Shown here in pieces: positions 26,913 to 37,146 of a DNA stretch of 64,000 bases. The notes below the pieces were generated by a model. The model had not been told where the DNA came from and did no database searches. It saw only the letters and a list, made by a program, of their open reading frames with translations. The translations under genes and the position numbers were made by a program. Positions within the stretch are counted from its first letter, which is position 1. Every line of letters starts with the position of its first letter. This DNA is from Trinickia terrae. Lineage in GTDB: Bacteria > Pseudomonadota > Gammaproteobacteria > Burkholderiales > Burkholderiaceae. The stretch spans positions 186,001 to 250,000 of the forward strand of contig NZ_SWJE01000004.1 of the NCBI RefSeq assembly GCF_005144415.1, read 5' to 3'.

Positions 26913-26978
26913 GCCCCCACGCTCTCTTCGTTCGCTGCCCCCGAGGGGGCGGTCAGTACGCTTGGGGCGGCCCGGCGC
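26913..26978 (-). repeat. Burkholderiales-type GC-rich intergenic repeat, copy A
   Basis: Just after the rpoS stop. On the minus strand it begins GGCCGCCCCAAG, has CCCCCTCGGGGG-like symmetry in the middle and ends GTGGGGGC. The same blocks occur in opposite orientation at 42299-42360. Similar elements are scattered in many Burkholderiales genomes. A role as mRNA-end hairpin is possible. Confidence 0.65.
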
Positions 26979-26992
26979 GCACTGACTAATCG

Positions 26993-27769
26993 ATGATTCC
27001 CATTCTTGTTTTCGACATCGAGACGATTCCCGATGTCGGCGGCATTCGCCGTCTCGAAGATCTTCCCGCCACGCTGACCGACGCCGAAGTTGCTGAATAC
27101 GCTTTCTCTGCGCGCCGGGAAAAGACCGGCAGCGATTTCCTGCCGCACCACCTGCAACGCGTCGCGGCGATCTCCTGCGTGTTCCGCGACCGCACCGGCT
27201 TGCGCGTGCGCTCGCTCGGCACACCCGAGGACGACGAGGCCGCGCTGATCCAGTCGTTCTATCGCGTGATCGAGAAGTACACGCCGCAGCTCGTTTCGTG
27301 GAACGGCGGCGGGTTCGATTTGCCGGTGCTGCACTACCGGGCGCTCGTCCACGGCGTCCCTGCGTCGCGCTATTGGGATCTCGGCGAGGACGATCGCGAA
27401 TTCAAGTGGAACAACTACATCAGCCGCTATCACTCGCGCCACACGGACTTGATGGACGTGCTCGCGATGTATCAGGCGCGCGCGAACGCGCCGCTCGACG
27501 CGCTCGCGAAACTGTGCGGTTTTCCCGGCAAGCTCGGGATGGACGGCGGCCAGGTCTGGACGGCGTTCCAGGACGGGCGCATCGAGGAAATCCGCAACTA
27601 CTGCGAGACGGACGTCGTCAACACCTACCTGCTGTACTGCCGCTTCCAGCTGATGCGCGGCGCGCTTTCGCAAGACGAATACGCCGACGAGATCGCGCTG
27701 GTCAAAAGTACACTGGCGCAGGAGCCGGCGCCGCACTGGGCCGAGTATCTGGCCGCCTTCGAGAGCTGA
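26993..27769 (+). CDS. PolB-like 3'-5' exonuclease (DnaQ superfamily)
   Basis: A 258 aa predicted single-strand 3'-5' exonuclease of the DNA_pol_B_exo2 family. ExoI motif FDIET (Asp8, Glu10) is at the N-terminus, ExoII near SWNGGGFDLPVLHYR (about 102-116) and ExoIII around YCETDVVNTYLLY (about 203-215). It stands alone, without a polymerase domain. It ends 24 bases from the convergent phosphatase-family gene. Confidence 0.88.
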   Translation: MIPILVFDIETIPDVGGIRRLEDLPATLTDAEVAEYAFSARREKTGSDFLPHHLQRVAAISCVFRDRTGLRVRSLGTPEDDEAALIQSFYRVIEKYTPQLVSWNGGGFDLPVLHYRALVHGVPASRYWDLGEDDREFKWNNYISRYHSRHTDLMDVLAMYQARANAPLDALAKLCGFPGKLGMDGGQVWTAFQDGRIEEIRNYCETDVVNTYLLYCRFQLMRGALSQDEYADEIALVKSTLAQEPAPHWAEYLAAFES

Positions 27770-27793
27770 GATCTCTTTTTTGCCGGGATCGTT

Positions 27794-28660
27794 TTAGTCG
27801 AGTTCCAGCAGCACGGGCTGATGATCCGAGGCGTGCGTGGCGCTGTCGATTTCGCAGCGCCGCAAGCGCGGCCGCAAGTCTTCGGTGACGAACACGAAGT
27901 CGCATGCCATGGGACCTGACGACCACTGTTTCGTATCGTAGACCCCGGCCGTCATCGGCGGCGTTTTGCCAGGGTGCGACTCGGTCCAAGCGTCGACGAA
28001 GCTGGGAGCGTGGTGTGGATTGTCGTCCAATGGCGCGATGAAGCGACGGTACGCTTCGCTGTCGAACTCGCTGTTGAAATCGCCGCAGACGATCGCGCTA
28101 ACCGGACGCGCGGTGGCGGCGAACGGGCCAGTCGCGTTTTCCGCTGGCGCCGGGCGTGCGGCATGTGCGGCGGCTTCCAGATGGAACGCGCGTAACGCAT
28201 CGACCTGTGCGAGCCGCTGTTCGAGCGAATAGAACTCCAAGTGCGTCGTCACGACGCGCACAGACCCGCCGGGCGCTTGCAGCACCGCCTCCAGCGCCAC
28301 ACGCTGCATCGACGGCGCGGCGGGATCCGCCGGCCACGGCAACGCATGACGGAATACTTGCGCGACAGGCAGGCGCGTTGCGATCGCATTGCCGAATTGC
28401 CGCCTCGGCGCACTGGGTGCGAGCGGCGGCAAATCGGCGCCGATCGCCTCGATCACGGTAAATCCCGGCAGTGCGGCGGCCAGCTCCGCGAACTGGTCGC
28501 TCGAGGGGCCGCCCGGCAGTACGCCGAAACCGCGCGTGATTTCCTGCAGGCAGAGAACGTCGAAATCGGCAATCCGCTTTGCTTCGCCGAGCGTGCGGGG
28601 CAGATCGACATCGCCGCTCGCATCGCGTCCCCACTGGACATTCCAACTGATCAGTCGCAT
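27794..28660 (-). CDS. Endonuclease/exonuclease/phosphatase family protein
   Basis: A 288 aa metal-dependent hydrolase of the EEP (DNase I/Exo III-like) fold. Motifs seen in order: ISWNVQWG (N-terminal Asn), LCLQEI (metal-binding Glu), CGDFNSE (Asp/Asn), and SDHQPVLLEL (catalytic Asp-His). Whether it cuts DNA, removes phosphates or acts on another phosphodiester cannot be told. A GGAG ribosome site eight bases from the ATG at 28660 decides the start. It is divergent from rlmD. Confidence 0.88.
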   Translation of the reverse strand: MRLISWNVQWGRDASGDVDLPRTLGEAKRIADFDVLCLQEITRGFGVLPGGPSSDQFAELAAALPGFTVIEAIGADLPPLAPSAPRRQFGNAIATRLPVAQVFRHALPWPADPAAPSMQRVALEAVLQAPGGSVRVVTTHLEFYSLEQRLAQVDALRAFHLEAAAHAARPAPAENATGPFAATARPVSAIVCGDFNSEFDSEAYRRFIAPLDDNPHHAPSFVDAWTESHPGKTPPMTAGVYDTKQWSSGPMACDFVFVTEDLRPRLRRCEIDSATHASDHQPVLLELD

Positions 28661-28692
28661 CGTCAAATCTCCGTCGCAGTTAGCCGTTCGTC

Positions 28693-28698
28693 TACAAT
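28693..28698 (+). promoter_or_regulatory. Putative -10 box for rlmD
   Basis: TACAAT in the 127-base divergent gap, about 90 bases before the rlmD start. The -35 is weak. Confidence 0.4.
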
Positions 28699-28787
28699 CT
28701 CGCCTTTGTCCATGTCGGTGTGCGCCGGGCTGTCCCAGGCGTATCGACGCCCCCGCGCGGGGTCTCATCTCTGTCAGGAATTAGCTG

Positions 28788-30194
28788 GTGTCCGAATCTC
28801 CCAACCGTAACGTGCGCAAGCTGAAAAGCGCGTCGGCGCCGTCCGGCGCTCCCGTTAGCGCCCCGATTCTCGAAATCGAATCGCTCGATATGGAAGCGCG
28901 CGGCGTCGGCCGTCTCGTCACGGAAACCGGCGAGCCCGGTAAGGTGATCTTCGTCGAAGGCGCGTTGCCGGGCGAGCGCGTCACCTATTCGAGTTACCGG
29001 AAGAAGCCGAGTTTCGAGCAGGCGCAGATCGTCGACGTGCTGCGTGAAAGCGTGCTGCGCACGAAGCCGCAATGCCGCTTCTTCGGTACCTGCGGCGGTT
29101 GTTCGATGCAGCATCTGGATGTGCGGGCGCAGGTCGCCGTCAAGCAGCGGGTGCTCGAGGATAACCTGCAGCACCTCGCGAAGCTGCGCGCCGAGACGGT
29201 GTTCCGGCCGATTCACGGCCCCTCGTGGGGGTACCGCTATCGCGCGCGGCTGACTGTGCGCAACGTCGCGAAGAAGGGCGGCGTACTGGTCGGTTTCCAT
29301 GAGCGCAAGAGCAGCTATGTCGCTGACATGACGAGTTGCGAAGTCCTGCCGCCGCACGTTTCGGCGATGCTCGTGCCGCTGCGCCGGCTCGTCGAGGCGC
29401 TGTCGATACGCGATCGGATGCCGCAGATCGAGTTGGCGGTCGGGTCGCAAGTGACCGCGCTGGTTCTGCGCGTGCTCGAGCCGATTAACGCCGCCGACGA
29501 GGCGCTGCTGCGCGAATTTGCGGATACCCACAAGGTGCAGTTCTGGCTGCAGCCGAAGGGGCCCGATACCGTCGTGCCGTTCTATCCGCTTGACGTCGAG
29601 CTCGACTACACGCTGCCGGAGTTCAATATCCGGATGCCGTTCAAGCCGACCGATTTCACGCAGGTGAACCATCAAATCAACCGCGTGCTGGTCGGTCGTG
29701 CCTTGCGGCTGCTTGCGCCGACGCGCGGCGACCGCGTGCTGGATCTCTTTTGCGGCATCGGCAACTTCACGCTGCCGCTCGCGCGCCTCGCGCGGGAGGT
29801 GGTGGGGATCGAGGGCAGTGAAGCGCTGACGACGCGCGCGCTGGCGAATGCCAAGGCGAATGGCGTCGACGGACATACGTCGTTCGCATGCCGCAACCTG
29901 TTCGAGGTGACGGCCGACGATATGCGCGCACTCGGAGCGTTCGACAAATTCCTCGTCGACCCGCCGCGCGAGGGGGCGCTGGCGGTGTCGAAGGCGCTTG
30001 CCGAGATCGCGCAGAGCGGCGACGGGCCGCTGCCGGCGCGCATCGTCTACGTGTCTTGCAATCCCTCGACGCTGGCGCGCGACGCCGGGCTGCTCGTCCA
30101 CGAGGCCGGCTACCGGTTGAAGGGGGCGGGCGTCGTCAACATGTTCCCGCATACGTCACACGTGGAATCGATTGCGTTGTTCGAGCGGGACTGA
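28788..30194 (+). CDS. rlmD: 23S rRNA (uracil-1939 C5)-methyltransferase RlmD
   Basis: SAM-dependent RNA methyltransferase, 468 aa with a GTG start. It has an N-terminal TRAM domain (about 25-85), an iron-sulfur motif with Cys96, Cys102 and Cys105 plus a fourth cysteine in TSCEVLP, the SAM motif [11 protein letters not shown], and the nucleophile cysteine of [13 protein letters not shown]. It methylates U1939 of 23S rRNA in E. coli. The gene ends at a bidirectional terminator. Confidence 0.95.
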   Translation: MSESPNRNVRKLKSASAPSGAPVSAPILEIESLDMEARGVGRLVTETGEPGKVIFVEGALPGERVTYSSYRKKPSFEQAQIVDVLRESVLRTKPQCRFFGTCGGCSMQHLDVRAQVAVKQRVLEDNLQHLAKLRAETVFRPIHGPSWGYRYRARLTVRNVAKKGGVLVGFHERKSSYVADMTSCEVLPPHVSAMLVPLRRLVEALSIRDRMPQIELAVGSQVTALVLRVLEPINAADEALLREFADTHKVQFWLQPKGPDTVVPFYPLDVELDYTLPEFNIRMPFKPTDFTQVNHQINRVLVGRALRLLAPTRGDRVLDLFCGIGNFTLPLARLAREVVGIEGSEALTTRALANAKANGVDGHTSFACRNLFEVTADDMRALGAFDKFLVDPPREGALAVSKALAEIAQSGDGPLPARIVYVSCNPSTLARDAGLLVHEAGYRLKGAGVVNMFPHTSHVESIALFERD

Positions 30195-30215
30195 AGCGCG
30201 CTCGATTCCGCGCAT

Positions 30216-30246
30216 AAAAAAACCGGCCTGAAGGCCGGTTTTTTTG
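30216..30246. terminator. Bidirectional intrinsic terminator between rlmD and the BI-1 family gene
   Basis: ACCGGCCT, a three-base loop GAA and the complement AGGCCGGT, flanked by A- and T-runs on both sides, so it works for both convergent genes. Confidence 0.9.
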
Positions 30247-30270
30247 CGCTGCAGCAGACGGCAGCCGGGA

Positions 30271-30969
30271 CTAGTTACGATTGCCGCCAAAGATGCCCAG
30301 GAGCGCCAGCAGATTCACGAACACGTTATAGAGGTCGAGATAGATCGCCAGCGTGGCCGTGATGTAGTTGGTTTCGCCGCCGTTCACGACGCGCTGCACG
30401 TCGAACAGCATGTAAGCGGAGAAGATCGCGATCGCGAGCACCGAAACCGTGAGCATCAGCGCTGGCAACTGCAGGAACATGTTCGCGACCATCGCGAGCA
30501 GCAGCACGATCACGCCGACGAAGAGCCACTTGCCGAGGCCGGAGAAATCACGCTTGCTGACGGTGGCGACCGTCGCCATCGTCGCGAAGATCACACCAGT
30601 GCCACCGAACGCGAGCATGATCAGCGATGGCCCGTTCGAGAAGCCGAGGATGAAGCTCAGCATGCGCGACAGCATCAGGCCCATGAAGAACGTGAAGCCG
30701 AGCAGCACGACGACGCCTAGGCCGCTGTCCTTGGTGCGCTGGATCGCGAACATGAAGCCGAAGGCGATCGCGAAGAACGCGAGCATGCTCATCGCGGGGC
30801 TGGTGGCGGCGAACAGCGAGAAGCCGGTCGCGACGCCCACCCACGCGCCGAGCACGGTCGGCACCATCGACAGCGCGAGCAGCCAGTAGGTGTTCCGTAG
30901 CACGCGGTTGCGGGTTTCAGCCGTGGTGACGGTGCCGCCGCGGCCAAAGTTGTAGGGATACTCGTTCAT
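30271..30969 (-). CDS. Bax inhibitor-1/YccA family membrane protein
   Basis: A 232 aa integral membrane protein with seven predicted hydrophobic segments, of the TMBIM/BI-1 family (YccA/YbhL-like). YccA interacts with the FtsH-HflKC protease system in E. coli; hflK and hflC are encoded 12 kb away, but no direct link is shown. The start at 30969 has an AGGAG ribosome site and the family-like N-terminus MNEYPYNF. Some homologues are pH-sensitive calcium leak channels. Confidence 0.92.
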   Translation of the reverse strand: MNEYPYNFGRGGTVTTAETRNRVLRNTYWLLALSMVPTVLGAWVGVATGFSLFAATSPAMSMLAFFAIAFGFMFAIQRTKDSGLGVVVLLGFTFFMGLMLSRMLSFILGFSNGPSLIMLAFGGTGVIFATMATVATVSKRDFSGLGKWLFVGVIVLLLAMVANMFLQLPALMLTVSVLAIAIFSAYMLFDVQRVVNGGETNYITATLAIYLDLYNVFVNLLALLGIFGGNRN

Positions 30970-31188
30970 GGTTTCTCCTTGCGTCAAACGCGGTGATGCT
31001 CTGTGATTTGTGCCGCGGCGCCAGCACGATGCGGCGCCGCGCGGATCGAGCCGGACCACTTCCTAAGATATGCGCGGCCGTCTGTAGTTTCAACGCCTGG
31101 CGCTGGGCTGCAAAGAGCGGTCCGGATCCTTTCCTTGGAGCCTTACGGTGGAGTAAGGGTTCAATCGCAATAATACATGGGATCATGG

Positions 31189-31194
31189 TACAAT
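31189..31194 (+). promoter_or_regulatory. -10 box for ndk
   Basis: TACAAT about 47 bases before the ndk ATG; the implied leader carries a CTGGAG ribosome site. No convincing -35 is seen. Confidence 0.45.
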
Positions 31195-31240
31195 TGCGGA
31201 TTCATTTGAATCTGTAACCTCTTAATTTTCTGGAGTTTTT

Positions 31241-31666
31241 ATGGCGATCGAACGCACCCTGTCGATTATCAAGCCGGACGCAGTGGCCAAGAACGTGATC
31301 GGCCAGATCTACAGCCGTTTCGAAAACGCTGGCCTGAAGATCGTGGCTTCCCGCATGGTGCACCTGTCGCGCGCCGACGCGGAGAAGTTCTACGCGGTTC
31401 ACGCTGCGCGTCCGTTCTTCAAGGATCTCGTCGAATTCATGATCTCGGGCCCGGTAATGGTGCAAGTGCTCGAAGGCGAGAGCGCGATCCTGAAGAACCG
31501 CGATCTGATGGGCGCGACCGATCCGAAGAAAGCTGAACAGGGCACGATCCGCGCCGATTTCGCCGACAGCATCGACGCCAACGCCGTGCACGGCTCGGAT
31601 GCGCCGGAAACGGCTGCCGTCGAGGTCGCATTCTTCTTCCCGCAAGTCAACGTTTACTCGCGCTAA
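31241..31666 (+). CDS. ndk: Nucleoside diphosphate kinase
   Basis: A 141 aa enzyme passing phosphate from ATP to other NDPs through a phospho-histidine. The active site is His117 in NAVHGSD; KPDAV (11-15) and RPFF (57-60) are conserved. Length is typical of the bacterial tetrameric form. A GGAG ribosome site lies seven bases upstream. It heads the ndk-rlmN-rodZ-ispG run. Confidence 0.98.
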   Translation: MAIERTLSIIKPDAVAKNVIGQIYSRFENAGLKIVASRMVHLSRADAEKFYAVHAARPFFKDLVEFMISGPVMVQVLEGESAILKNRDLMGATDPKKAEQGTIRADFADSIDANAVHGSDAPETAAVEVAFFFPQVNVYSR

Positions 31667-31808
31667 TCCTCTAACGTAAGTACTAGAGTAGAAGCAGAAC
31701 TCGCAAGACTGGCGCGAACGGCACCGTGCATGCGGTCTAGTGTCCAAGGGCAGTTTGATGGGCGCGGCGGCACGCACGGTTTTTCGCACTGAAATGGCAG
31801 GATTCGAC

Positions 31809-32969
31809 ATGACGAGCAGTTCCACCGTCAACCTTCTCGACCTCGACGCCGCAGGCCTCGTCGCATATTGCGACAGCCTCGGCGAGAAGCCGTTTCGCGC
31901 CAAGCAATTGCAGCGCTGGATCCATCAATACAACGCTGCCGATTTCGACGGCATGACCGATCTCGCGAAGTCGCTGCGCGAAAAGCTCAAGGGCCGCGCC
32001 ACGATCACGATGCCGGGCATCGTCAGCGACCACGTTTCCACTGACGGCACCCGCAAGTGGCTCATTGACGTCGGCAACGGCAACGCGGTCGAAACCGTGT
32101 ACATCCCCGAGGAAAACCGCGGCACGCTGTGCGTGTCGTCGCAGGCGGGGTGCGCGGTCAACTGCCGGTTCTGTTCGACCGGCAAGCAAGGCTTCTCCCG
32201 CAATCTGACGACCGGCGAAATCATCGGCCAGTTGCGGATGGCGGAATTCTCGCTGCGCGCCGCGCGCCGCGAGGCAAACGGGCTCGATGTCGCCGAGGAA
32301 GGCAAGGGCGAGCGCGTGGTCACGAACGTCGTGATGATGGGCATGGGCGAACCGCTGCTGAATTACGATGCGGTCGTGCCGGCCATGCGCCTGATGCTCG
32401 ACGACAACGCCTACGGCCTGTCGCGCCGGCGCGTCACGCTGTCCACGTCCGGCGTCGTGCCGATGATGGACCGGCTCGGCGCCGATCTGCCGGTGGCGCT
32501 GGCGGTCTCGCTCCATGCGCCGAACGATGCGCTGCGCGACGTGCTGGTGCCCCTCAATAAGAAGCATCCGCTGCGCGAGCTGATGGCGGCTTGTGAGCGC
32601 TATCTGAAAGTCGCGCCGCGCGATTTCATTACGTTCGAATACTGCATGCTCGACGGCGTCAACGACAGTGAGGCGCACGCGCGCGAACTGCTGGCGGTGA
32701 CGCGCGACGTCCCGTGCAAATTCAATCTAATTCCTTTCAATCCGTTTCCCGAATCCGGGCTGATTCGCTCCAAGCCGGAGCAGATCAAGCGTTTCGCACA
32801 GGTGTTGATCGACGCAGGTGTTGTGACCACGGTGCGCAAGACTCGTGGTGACGATATCGACGCGGCGTGCGGCCAACTCGCGGGCGCGGTGAAGGACCGC
32901 ACGCGTCTCGCCGAGCGTACAGCCGGAGCGCATGCGGGCAAGATCATTGAAGTGCGGCAGGTGCATTGA
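31809..32969 (+). CDS. rlmN: Dual-specificity 23S rRNA/tRNA adenine-C2 methyltransferase RlmN
   Basis: Radical SAM enzyme of 386 aa that methylates A2503 of 23S rRNA and A37 of some tRNAs. The radical SAM cluster motif is CAVNCRFC (Cys115, Cys119, Cys122); the conserved GMGEPLLN and the second cysteine of the mechanism near the C-terminus (DIDAACGQL) are present. I placed the start at the ATG at 31809 (AGGA ribosome site); earlier in-frame Met codons at 31794 and 31740 are possible. Confidence 0.95.
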   Translation: MTSSSTVNLLDLDAAGLVAYCDSLGEKPFRAKQLQRWIHQYNAADFDGMTDLAKSLREKLKGRATITMPGIVSDHVSTDGTRKWLIDVGNGNAVETVYIPEENRGTLCVSSQAGCAVNCRFCSTGKQGFSRNLTTGEIIGQLRMAEFSLRAARREANGLDVAEEGKGERVVTNVVMMGMGEPLLNYDAVVPAMRLMLDDNAYGLSRRRVTLSTSGVVPMMDRLGADLPVALAVSLHAPNDALRDVLVPLNKKHPLRELMAACERYLKVAPRDFITFEYCMLDGVNDSEAHARELLAVTRDVPCKFNLIPFNPFPESGLIRSKPEQIKRFAQVLIDAGVVTTVRKTRGDDIDAACGQLAGAVKDRTRLAERTAGAHAGKIIEVRQVH

Positions 32970-33155
32970 GTGGTGTGGATGGCGAGGCATTGCCCGTCGA
33001 AAACGGGGCGGCGGGCAGTAAAACAGGCAGCAAATCGATCGGAAGCGGCACGCGAGCCGTGCATTTTGTTATAAACGGTCTGCGAATCCGGGCTCTGACG
33101 ACTGGTCGAAGCCGGAACGCACAGGTCAAAAAGAGAATCGACGCGAGGATTTGGG

Positions 33156-34337
33156 ATGAGTGAGCCGCAGCATCCGCAGCCACACGACAATGGTACGAGC
33201 GCAGAGCGTGCTGCGTCGGCTTCCGGGCAAGGCGTGGCGTCGCAGCCCGCAGGCGGGCAGGCGCTTGACTCGCTGGCGGCGGTAGGGGCGCGTTTGGCGC
33301 AGCTTCGGCAGGCCAAGGGCTGGTCGATCGACGATGTCTCGGCCAGGCTCAAGGTGGCATCGCAAAAAATGCGCGCCCTGGAAGGGGGTGACATCAGCCA
33401 GCTCCCGGGCACGACGTTCGCAATCGGCGTCGTGCGCAGCTACGCGAAAATGCTGGGCGTTGATCCGGCACCGTTTACTCAGGCGCTGCGTCGCGAAAAA
33501 GGCGTGCCGGAGCCCGATTTGTCGATGCCGGCTTCGGCTGGCACGGGCCTGCCGCGTGGCAAGGTGTCCGTTTCGCTGGGCGGTGGTCCGAAGCATCGCT
33601 CCTGGTTGTGGGGCGTCGCTGCGGTGATCGTCGCCGTGATTGCGCTGGCGATGTGGCATACGGGCGGCGGCGATTCGTCGGCGTGGCTTGCGCGCTTGAA
33701 AGCGGGCGCGGCTGGCGCTGCGAGCGGGGCGTCGGCGACTGCGGCCGAAGGGCAGACGGCGGCTTCGGCTGCGGTGTCGGGTGAGAACGAGGCATCGGCA
33801 GGCGCCGCGGCATCCGCCGCACCGCCGGCCAGCGATGCAAACGGCGCAAGCGATGCGGCCGTGACGGCGGGCAGCGCGGTGCAGCAAGTGCCGGTGCCCG
33901 TTCCGGCGGCTCCGCCGGTGACGGCGCCTGCGTCGGCAGCGCCTCCTGCGGCGGTCTCGTCACCGTCTCCCGTGGTCGTGCCGAGCGCGAGTGCGCCGCA
34001 AGCGGCGGCGCCGGCGGCCAAGCCAAGCTCGGCCGCCGCGGCAGCGTCGGCTGCCGATCCGGCGTCGTCCGCCGCCGATTCCTCGGCGGGCGAATCGATC
34101 GTGACACTGCGTGTTACGCAAGACAGCTGGTTCAGCATGCGCGACAAGAGCGGGAAAGAGGTATTCTCCGGTCTCGTTCACGCTGGCGACGCCAAGGAGA
34201 TTTCCGGCGAGCCGCCGTTCAAGGTGACGGTCGGCAACAAGGCGGGGCTCGAATCGATGACGCTTGACGGTCAGCCGGTCGATTCCGCGAAGTATTCGGC
34301 AGCAAAGGGCAACGTCGCTCGCTTCTCGCTGCCTTGA
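33156..34337 (+). CDS. rodZ: RodZ-like cytoskeletal HTH protein
   Basis: A single-pass membrane protein of 393 aa with RodZ layout: a cytoplasmic XRE-type HTH (about residues 47-110, LRQAKGWSIDDVSARLKV), a transmembrane helix (about 151-167, WGVAAVIVAVIALAMW), a long Ala/Ser/Pro-rich linker (about 180-310) and a C-terminal beta domain (DUF4115, about 318-393). RodZ anchors MreB and helps set rod shape. The linker is low complexity. It is just before ispG, a common association for rodZ. Confidence 0.88.
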   Translation: MSEPQHPQPHDNGTSAERAASASGQGVASQPAGGQALDSLAAVGARLAQLRQAKGWSIDDVSARLKVASQKMRALEGGDISQLPGTTFAIGVVRSYAKMLGVDPAPFTQALRREKGVPEPDLSMPASAGTGLPRGKVSVSLGGGPKHRSWLWGVAAVIVAVIALAMWHTGGGDSSAWLARLKAGAAGAASGASATAAEGQTAASAAVSGENEASAGAAASAAPPASDANGASDAAVTAGSAVQQVPVPVPAAPPVTAPASAAPPAAVSSPSPVVVPSASAPQAAAPAAKPSSAAAAASAADPASSAADSSAGESIVTLRVTQDSWFSMRDKSGKEVFSGLVHAGDAKEISGEPPFKVTVGNKAGLESMTLDGQPVDSAKYSAAKGNVARFSLP

Positions 34338-34427
34338 CGGCAGGCGCCTGGCTGGCGGCCGCGGCGCTTTTTCAATTCTGGCGGCGTGCCTTCGGGCGCG
34401 TCGCATCCGGTGTCAATGGGTCTTTCG

Positions 34428-35732
34428 ATGCACTCCGAAGCACATTCCGAAAGCAGCAGTCAGATTTGCTCCTCCGAACCGATTTTCGGCGGACATGCGT
34501 CGCGCCGCGTGTCGCACGCGGTCGACGTCCGCTGGGGCGGCCAGCTCGTGACGATCGGCGGCGACGCGCCTGTGCGCGTGCAGTCGATGACGAATACCGA
34601 TACCGCTGACGCGATCGGCACTGCCATCCAGATCAAGGAACTCGCGCAGGCGGGTTCGGAGCTCGTGCGCATCACGGTCAACACGCCGGAAGCGGCGGCG
34701 GCCGTGCCGGCGATTCGCGAGCAGCTCGACCGGATGGGCGTGACGGTGCCGCTCGTCGGCGATTTCCACTACAACGGCCACTTGCTGCTGCGCGACCACC
34801 CGGCTTGCGCCGAGGCGCTGTCGAAGTACCGGATCAACCCGGGCAACGTCGGCCAGGGCGCCAAGCGCGACACGCAGTTCGCGCAGATGATCGAAGCGGC
34901 CATCAAGTACGGCAAGCCGGTGCGGATCGGCGTGAACTGGGGCAGTCTCGACCAGGACCTGCTTGCGCGGATGATGGACGAGAACGGCGGGCGTGCCGAG
35001 CCGTGGGAAGCGCAGAGCGTGATGTACGAAGCGCTGATCCAGTCGGCGATCGGCTCGGCCGAACGCGCGGTCGAGCTGGGCCTCGGGCGCGACAAGATCA
35101 TCCTGTCGTGCAAGGTGAGCGGCGTGCAGGACTTGATCGCGGTCTACCGCGAGCTCGCGCGCCGCTGCTCGTTCGCATTGCACCTCGGGCTCACCGAGGC
35201 GGGCATGGGTTCGAAGGGTATCGTCGCGTCGACCGCGGCGCTCGGCGTGCTGTTGCAAGAGGGTATCGGCGACACGATCCGCATTTCGCTCACGCCGGAA
35301 CCGGGTGCGTCGCGCACAGGAGAAGTGATCGTAGGCCAGGAGATCCTCCAGACGATGGGCCTGCGCTCGTTCACTCCGATGGTCATCGCATGCCCGGGCT
35401 GCGGGCGCACGACGAGCACGCTGTTCCAGGAACTCGCCTCGCAGATCCAGACTTACCTGCGCACGCAGATGCCCGTTTGGCGCGACCAGTACCCCGGTGT
35501 CGAGAAGATGCACGTTGCTGTGATGGGCTGCATCGTCAACGGTCCGGGCGAGTCGAAGCAAGCGAACATCGGCATCAGCCTGCCGGGCTCTGGCGAAAAC
35601 CCCGCCGCACCGGTGTTCATCGACGGCGAGAAGGTCAAGACGCTGCGCGGCGATGGCATCGCCGAAGAATTTCAGCAAATCGTGAGCGACTACGTCGAGC
35701 GCCGTTACGGCCGCGCGAGCGCCACCAATTAA
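34428..35732 (+). CDS. ispG: 4-hydroxy-3-methylbut-2-enyl diphosphate synthase IspG
   Basis: Penultimate enzyme of the MEP isoprenoid pathway, 434 aa. A TIM-barrel N-terminal half starting at [13 protein letters not shown] leads to a C-terminal iron-sulfur half with [12 protein letters not shown] and GCIVNGPGE. It carries the insert of the proteobacterial type (about residues 240-300) and needs flavodoxin or ferredoxin. The start is uncertain: ATG 34428 (chosen, giving MHSEAHSES), ATG 34416 and GTG 34386 are all in frame and none has a strong ribosome site. Confidence 0.95.
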   Translation: MHSEAHSESSSQICSSEPIFGGHASRRVSHAVDVRWGGQLVTIGGDAPVRVQSMTNTDTADAIGTAIQIKELAQAGSELVRITVNTPEAAAAVPAIREQLDRMGVTVPLVGDFHYNGHLLLRDHPACAEALSKYRINPGNVGQGAKRDTQFAQMIEAAIKYGKPVRIGVNWGSLDQDLLARMMDENGGRAEPWEAQSVMYEALIQSAIGSAERAVELGLGRDKIILSCKVSGVQDLIAVYRELARRCSFALHLGLTEAGMGSKGIVASTAALGVLLQEGIGDTIRISLTPEPGASRTGEVIVGQEILQTMGLRSFTPMVIACPGCGRTTSTLFQELASQIQTYLRTQMPVWRDQYPGVEKMHVAVMGCIVNGPGESKQANIGISLPGSGENPAAPVFIDGEKVKTLRGDGIAEEFQQIVSDYVERRYGRASATN

Positions 35733-35750
35733 TTCGTCAACCGAACACAG

Positions 35751-37091
35751 ATGACAGAACAGAAGAGAAAGCTCGAAAAGCTGACTGGCGTAAAGGGCAT
35801 GAACGACATCCTCCCGCAGGATGCCGGATTGTGGGAATTCTTCGAGACCACCGTGCGTTCGATGCTGCGCGCGTACGGGTATCAGAACATCCGCACGCCG
35901 ATCGTCGAGCATACGCAACTGTTTACGCGTGGCATCGGCGAGGTGACCGACATCGTCGAGAAGGAAATGTACAGCTTCACCGACGCGCTGAATGGCGAAA
36001 ACCTGACGATGCGTCCGGAGAACACTGCGGCCGTCGTGCGCGCCGCCATCGAGCACAATCTTCTGTACGACGGCCCGAAGCGCCTCTGGTACGTCGGGCC
36101 GATGTTCCGTCATGAGCGTCCGCAGCGCGGCCGTTACCGGCAGTTCCACCAGGTCGGCGTCGAGGCGCTGGGTTTTGCGGGCCCGGATGCCGACGCGGAA
36201 ATCATCCTGATGTGCCAGCGTCTGTGGGATGACCTGGGACTGACGGGCATCCGTCTCGAGCTCAATTCGCTGGGCCTCGCCGAGGAGCGCGCCGCGCACC
36301 GCGTCGAGCTGATCGCGTACCTCGAGAAGCATGTCGACGCGCTGGACGAGGACGCCAAGCGGCGCCTCTACACGAATCCGCTGCGCGTGCTCGATACCAA
36401 GAATCCGGCGCTGCAGCAGATCGCCGAGAATGCGCCGAAGCTGATCGATTTTCTCGGCGACGAATCGCGCGCGCACTTCGAAGGGCTGCAGCGCATCCTG
36501 AAGGCGAACAACATTCCGTTCACGATCAATCCGCGTCTCGTGCGCGGTCTCGACTACTACAACCTGACCGTGTTCGAGTGGGTTACCGACAAGCTCGGCG
36601 CGCAGGGCACCGTCGCGGCCGGAGGGCGCTACGATCCGCTGATCGAGCAGCTGGGCGGCAAGCCGACGGCGGCGTGCGGCTGGGCGATGGGCGTCGAGCG
36701 GATTCTCGAGTTGCTCAAGGACGACGGCCTCGTGCCGGACGACGACGGGTGCGACGTTTACGTCGTCCATCAGGGCGACGCGGCGCGCGAACAGGCGTTC
36801 ATCATCGCCGAGCGTCTGCGCGACACCGGGCTCGACGTGATCCTGCACTGCAGCGCGGATGGCGTATCGGCGAGCTTCAAGTCGCAGATGAAGCGCGCCG
36901 ATGCCAGTGGCGCCGCGTTCGCGGTGATTCTCGGCGAGGACGAGGTCGCGAACGGCACGATCGGCGTGAAGCCGTTGCGTGATCTGTCGCAAAGCGGTGA
37001 AAAGAACGCGCAACATAACGTGCCGGTCGAAGACTTGACCGAATTCCTGATCAATGCGATGGTTGCAACCGCCGAAGAGGGCGACGACTGA
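35751..37091 (+). CDS. hisS: Histidine-tRNA ligase
   Basis: Class II aminoacyl-tRNA synthetase, 446 aa. Seen in order: GMNDILP near the N-terminus, motif 2 [19 protein letters not shown], the histidine-specific [15 protein letters not shown] and motif 3 [29 protein letters not shown], quoted here with neighbours omitted; a C-terminal anticodon-binding domain follows. It starts 18 bases after ispG and leads into the yfgM-bamB genes, the standard gammaproteobacterial/betaproteobacterial order. Confidence 0.97.
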   Translation: MTEQKRKLEKLTGVKGMNDILPQDAGLWEFFETTVRSMLRAYGYQNIRTPIVEHTQLFTRGIGEVTDIVEKEMYSFTDALNGENLTMRPENTAAVVRAAIEHNLLYDGPKRLWYVGPMFRHERPQRGRYRQFHQVGVEALGFAGPDADAEIILMCQRLWDDLGLTGIRLELNSLGLAEERAAHRVELIAYLEKHVDALDEDAKRRLYTNPLRVLDTKNPALQQIAENAPKLIDFLGDESRAHFEGLQRILKANNIPFTINPRLVRGLDYYNLTVFEWVTDKLGAQGTVAAGGRYDPLIEQLGGKPTAACGWAMGVERILELLKDDGLVPDDDGCDVYVVHQGDAAREQAFIIAERLRDTGLDVILHCSADGVSASFKSQMKRADASGAAFAVILGEDEVANGTIGVKPLRDLSQSGEKNAQHNVPVEDLTEFLINAMVATAEEGDD

Positions 37092-37146
37092 ATAATGGGC
37101 GTCGCTCGATAAACACACGGCACGTAGAAGAAGGAATCGCTTAGCG

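Noticed and set aside
31667-31808. Possible terminator after ndk (CTCTA...TAGAG)
   Set aside because: Only five base pairs with a ten-base loop and no T-run.
32966-33163. Small frame of 65 codons between rlmN and the rodZ-like gene
   Set aside because: It starts at a TTG overlapping the rlmN stop, has no ribosome site and overlaps the rodZ start; no family resemblance.
34413-37118. A 901-codon open frame antisense to ispG and hisS
   Set aside because: It is the mirror of two highly conserved genes in GC-rich DNA, its product is Arg/His-rich with no family features, and it spans a gene boundary.
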